Part shown: positions 62,625 through 64,000 of the stretch, in pieces
Layout: each line of letters starts with the position of its first letter
Position numbering within the stretch: position 1 is the first letter of the stretch
Source: Marinospirillum minutulum DSM 6287
GTDB lineage: Bacteria > Pseudomonadota > Gammaproteobacteria > Pseudomonadales > Halomonadaceae
Reading direction: 5' to 3'
Length of the DNA: 64,000 nucleotides
NCBI RefSeq assembly: GCF_000422325.1
Contig: NZ_AULO01000012.1
Span: 62,001 to 126,000 of the forward strand
Notes under the pieces: generated by a model
What the model saw: the letters and a program-made list of their open reading frames with translations, nothing else
Told to the model about the DNA's origin: nothing
Database searches by the model: none
Program-made: the position numbers and the translations under genes

Positions 62625-64000
62625 ATGGTGGAGCAGTCAGATTCTTTTTTGGTTGAGCCGATAAAGCGTAAAACAAGTAGTTTGCTGAACCGGATCTTTG
62701 CACTATTTACACGGCTGTGCATTGTTTTTTTAATTATTTTGGCCTTGTTAACCTGTGTTGATGTAATTGCCAGAACTTTCTTTTTTTATTCTTTTTCTGG
62801 TACTTATGAATTATCAGAGTTGTTTATTTCGGTGGTAGTGGCCGGCTTAATTGCGTCTTCTTTTTTTGAATCTCATAATATAAAAATTGAGCTTTTTTCT
62901 AAATTCAGTATGTTTAGAAGTGGCATAAATAGTTTGCTTGAGATTTTATTATCTCTGGGTGCACTTTCTATTATTAGCTGGTCATTTTTTTCTAAAGTTT
63001 TAGAAAGTTATGAATATGGTGATACTACTTCTGTATTAGGTTTAAAAACCTACCCTATATGGATTATTGCTGCACTGGTGTCTGTAATTTTGTTGTTTCT
63101 GGTTGCCATATCTATGGTTCGGCTTATATGGCAACATTTGTGTGCTCTTCCAAATGAAAAGCTACTGGCTCCGATGCTGATGGTTGGAAGTATAGTGGTG
63201 ATAACACTGATGTATTTTTTTCAGGCTGCAAATATTCAGACTTCCCCCGTTTTTCTTGTTGTGGGGGGCTTTATTGCAGCCTATGCACTGATTTTAATTC
63301 AGGTTCCTGTAGGTGTGGCTTTATTGGTTGTAGGTGGTTTTGCTATAGGTGGTTATCTTGGTTTAAATCAGGCTTTTGCAATAACTAGAAATGTGGTGGT
63401 TGGCACTGCAACAAATCTAGATCTTATTGCAATTCCGCTTTTTTTATTAATGGGTAACTTTGCAACTGTTTCTGGCATGTCTGGCCAGATATATCGGGCA
63501 GCATCTTCTGTGCTGGGCAGCAAAAAAGGTGGTTTAGCAATTGCTTCTATTGTTGGTTGTGGTGGCTTTGGAGCCATTTGCGGTTCATCTATTGCTACTA
63601 CTGCAACCTTTGGTAAAGTTGCTTTCTCTGAAATGGTTGAACGGCGTTATTCTTCTGCGCTGGCTGCAGGAACTATTGCCGCTGGTGGTACCCTGGGAGC
63701 TTTGATTCCGCCTTCAGTCGTGCTTATTATTTACTCAATAATAGCTGAAGTATCCATTCAGGATTCTTTTCAGGCTGCACTCATTCCTGGGTTGCTGGCA
63801 CTGGTGCTCTACTGTGTTGCTATTTTTGTTACTGTTCGTCTTAGGCCGGAACTGACTCCTGAACCACAGGTTTTTAACAAAAAAACAGCGTTAATTGATT
63901 TAATCAACGCCTGGCGCCCTGTTGTTCTATTTTCCCTAGTTATTGGTGGTTTATACGGAGGGGTGTTTACAACTCAGGAGGCGGGTTCAGTGGGAGCTGT
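62625..64000 (+). CDS. TRAP transporter fused DctQM permease (partial, runs off the window)
   Basis: From ATG 62625 (TTGGAG upstream) the frame stays open to base 64000, about 458 codons. The first ~165 residues form a DctQ small-permease part (LTCVDVIARTFFFYSFSGTYE, SSFFESHNIKIELFS). Then a linker helix leads into the DctM large permease (LLMGNFATVSGMSGQIYRA, GGFGAICGSSIATTATFGK, GGTLGALIPPSVVLIIYS). Fused QM permeases are a known variant of TRAP systems. The C-terminal helices lie beyond the window. Confidence 0.92.
   Translation, partial: MVEQSDSFLVEPIKRKTSSLLNRIFALFTRLCIVFLIILALLTCVDVIARTFFFYSFSGTYELSELFISVVVAGLIASSFFESHNIKIELFSKFSMFRSGINSLLEILLSLGALSIISWSFFSKVLESYEYGDTTSVLGLKTYPIWIIAALVSVILLFLVAISMVRLIWQHLCALPNEKLLAPMLMVGSIVVITLMYFFQAANIQTSPVFLVVGGFIAAYALILIQVPVGVALLVVGGFAIGGYLGLNQAFAITRNVVVGTATNLDLIAIPLFLLMGNFATVSGMSGQIYRAASSVLGSKKGGLAIASIVGCGGFGAICGSSIATTATFGKVAFSEMVERRYSSALAAGTIAAGGTLGALIPPSVVLIIYSIIAEVSIQDSFQAALIPGLLALVLYCVAIFVTVRLRPELTPEPQVFNKKTALIDLINAWRPVVLFSLVIGGLYGGVFTTQEAGSVGA

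Overview
The window looks like a chromosome segment of a marine-type gammaproteobacterium of modest GC content. The strongest evidence is the block at about 21.3-35.9 kb, which has the gammaproteobacterial order trmJ, cysE, (ybiT), iscR, iscS, iscA, ndk, rlmN, pilW/pilF, rodZ, ispG, hisS, yfgM, bamB, der. FrdA/FrdB of the quinol:fumarate reductase type, a Vibrio/Shewanella-like TonB2-TtpC cluster, meso-diaminopimelate dehydrogenase and two TRAP transporters fit this. I cannot name a genus from sequence alone.

Layout. 0-3.2 kb: fumarate reductase frdAB and a TSUP exporter. 3.2-14.2 kb: a defence-type locus with a WYL-regulator relic, a zinc-ribbon protein, a type I restriction-modification system (hsdM, hsdS, hsdR) with two unrelated Fic proteins, and a translationally coupled pair (HipA-like kinase plus an unrecognised 291-aa protein). 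It is heavily rearranged: hsdR has an in-frame amber codon, a second hsdR survives only as a scrambled relic, and an 80-bp piece of the 291-aa gene sits upstream of fic2. 14.2-20.3 kb: a TonB2-type energy-transduction operon and a ferric-iron binding protein. 20.4-35.9 kb: the housekeeping block, where the isc cluster lacks iscU, hscB, hscA and fdx. 36-44 kb: ddh, a solute-binding protein divergent from a PAS-GGDEF-EAL protein, an AT-rich 615-aa protein with a C-terminal PD-(D/E)XK-like nuclease motif (a candidate stand-alone defence gene), and a diguanylate cyclase. 44.3-48.3 kb: a glnHPQ-type amino-acid importer whose ATPase gene has an in-frame TGA, and a SAM methyltransferase with a regulatory domain.

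48.6-64 kb: probable genomic island. The left edge is marked by the 3' part of a tRNA-fMet-like gene on the minus strand, still followed by its terminator. Next come relics of a third fic gene and of an IS21-type istB, then a GntR regulator divergent from an aromatic meta-cleavage operon: alpha/beta hydrolase, lipocalin-like protein, extradiol dioxygenase, TRAP importer, and the dmpE-F-G-H lower pathway. A truncated dmpI, an IS30 element inserted in a small gene, and a second TRAP system with a fused QM permease follow, running off the window.

How the genes work together. The island can plausibly import an aromatic compound, cleave a catechol-type ring, hydrolyse the product, and convert it to pyruvate and acetyl-CoA by the hydrolytic branch (hydrolase, DmpE, DmpG, DmpF). 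The 4-oxalocrotonate branch is broken: no DmpC-type dehydrogenase is visible and dmpI is truncated. No ring hydroxylase is in the window. Single in-frame nonsense codons in hsdR, glnQ and the IS30 transposase, plus several relics, point to ongoing decay of accessory genes. All statements come from reading the sequence by eye; no database search was run.
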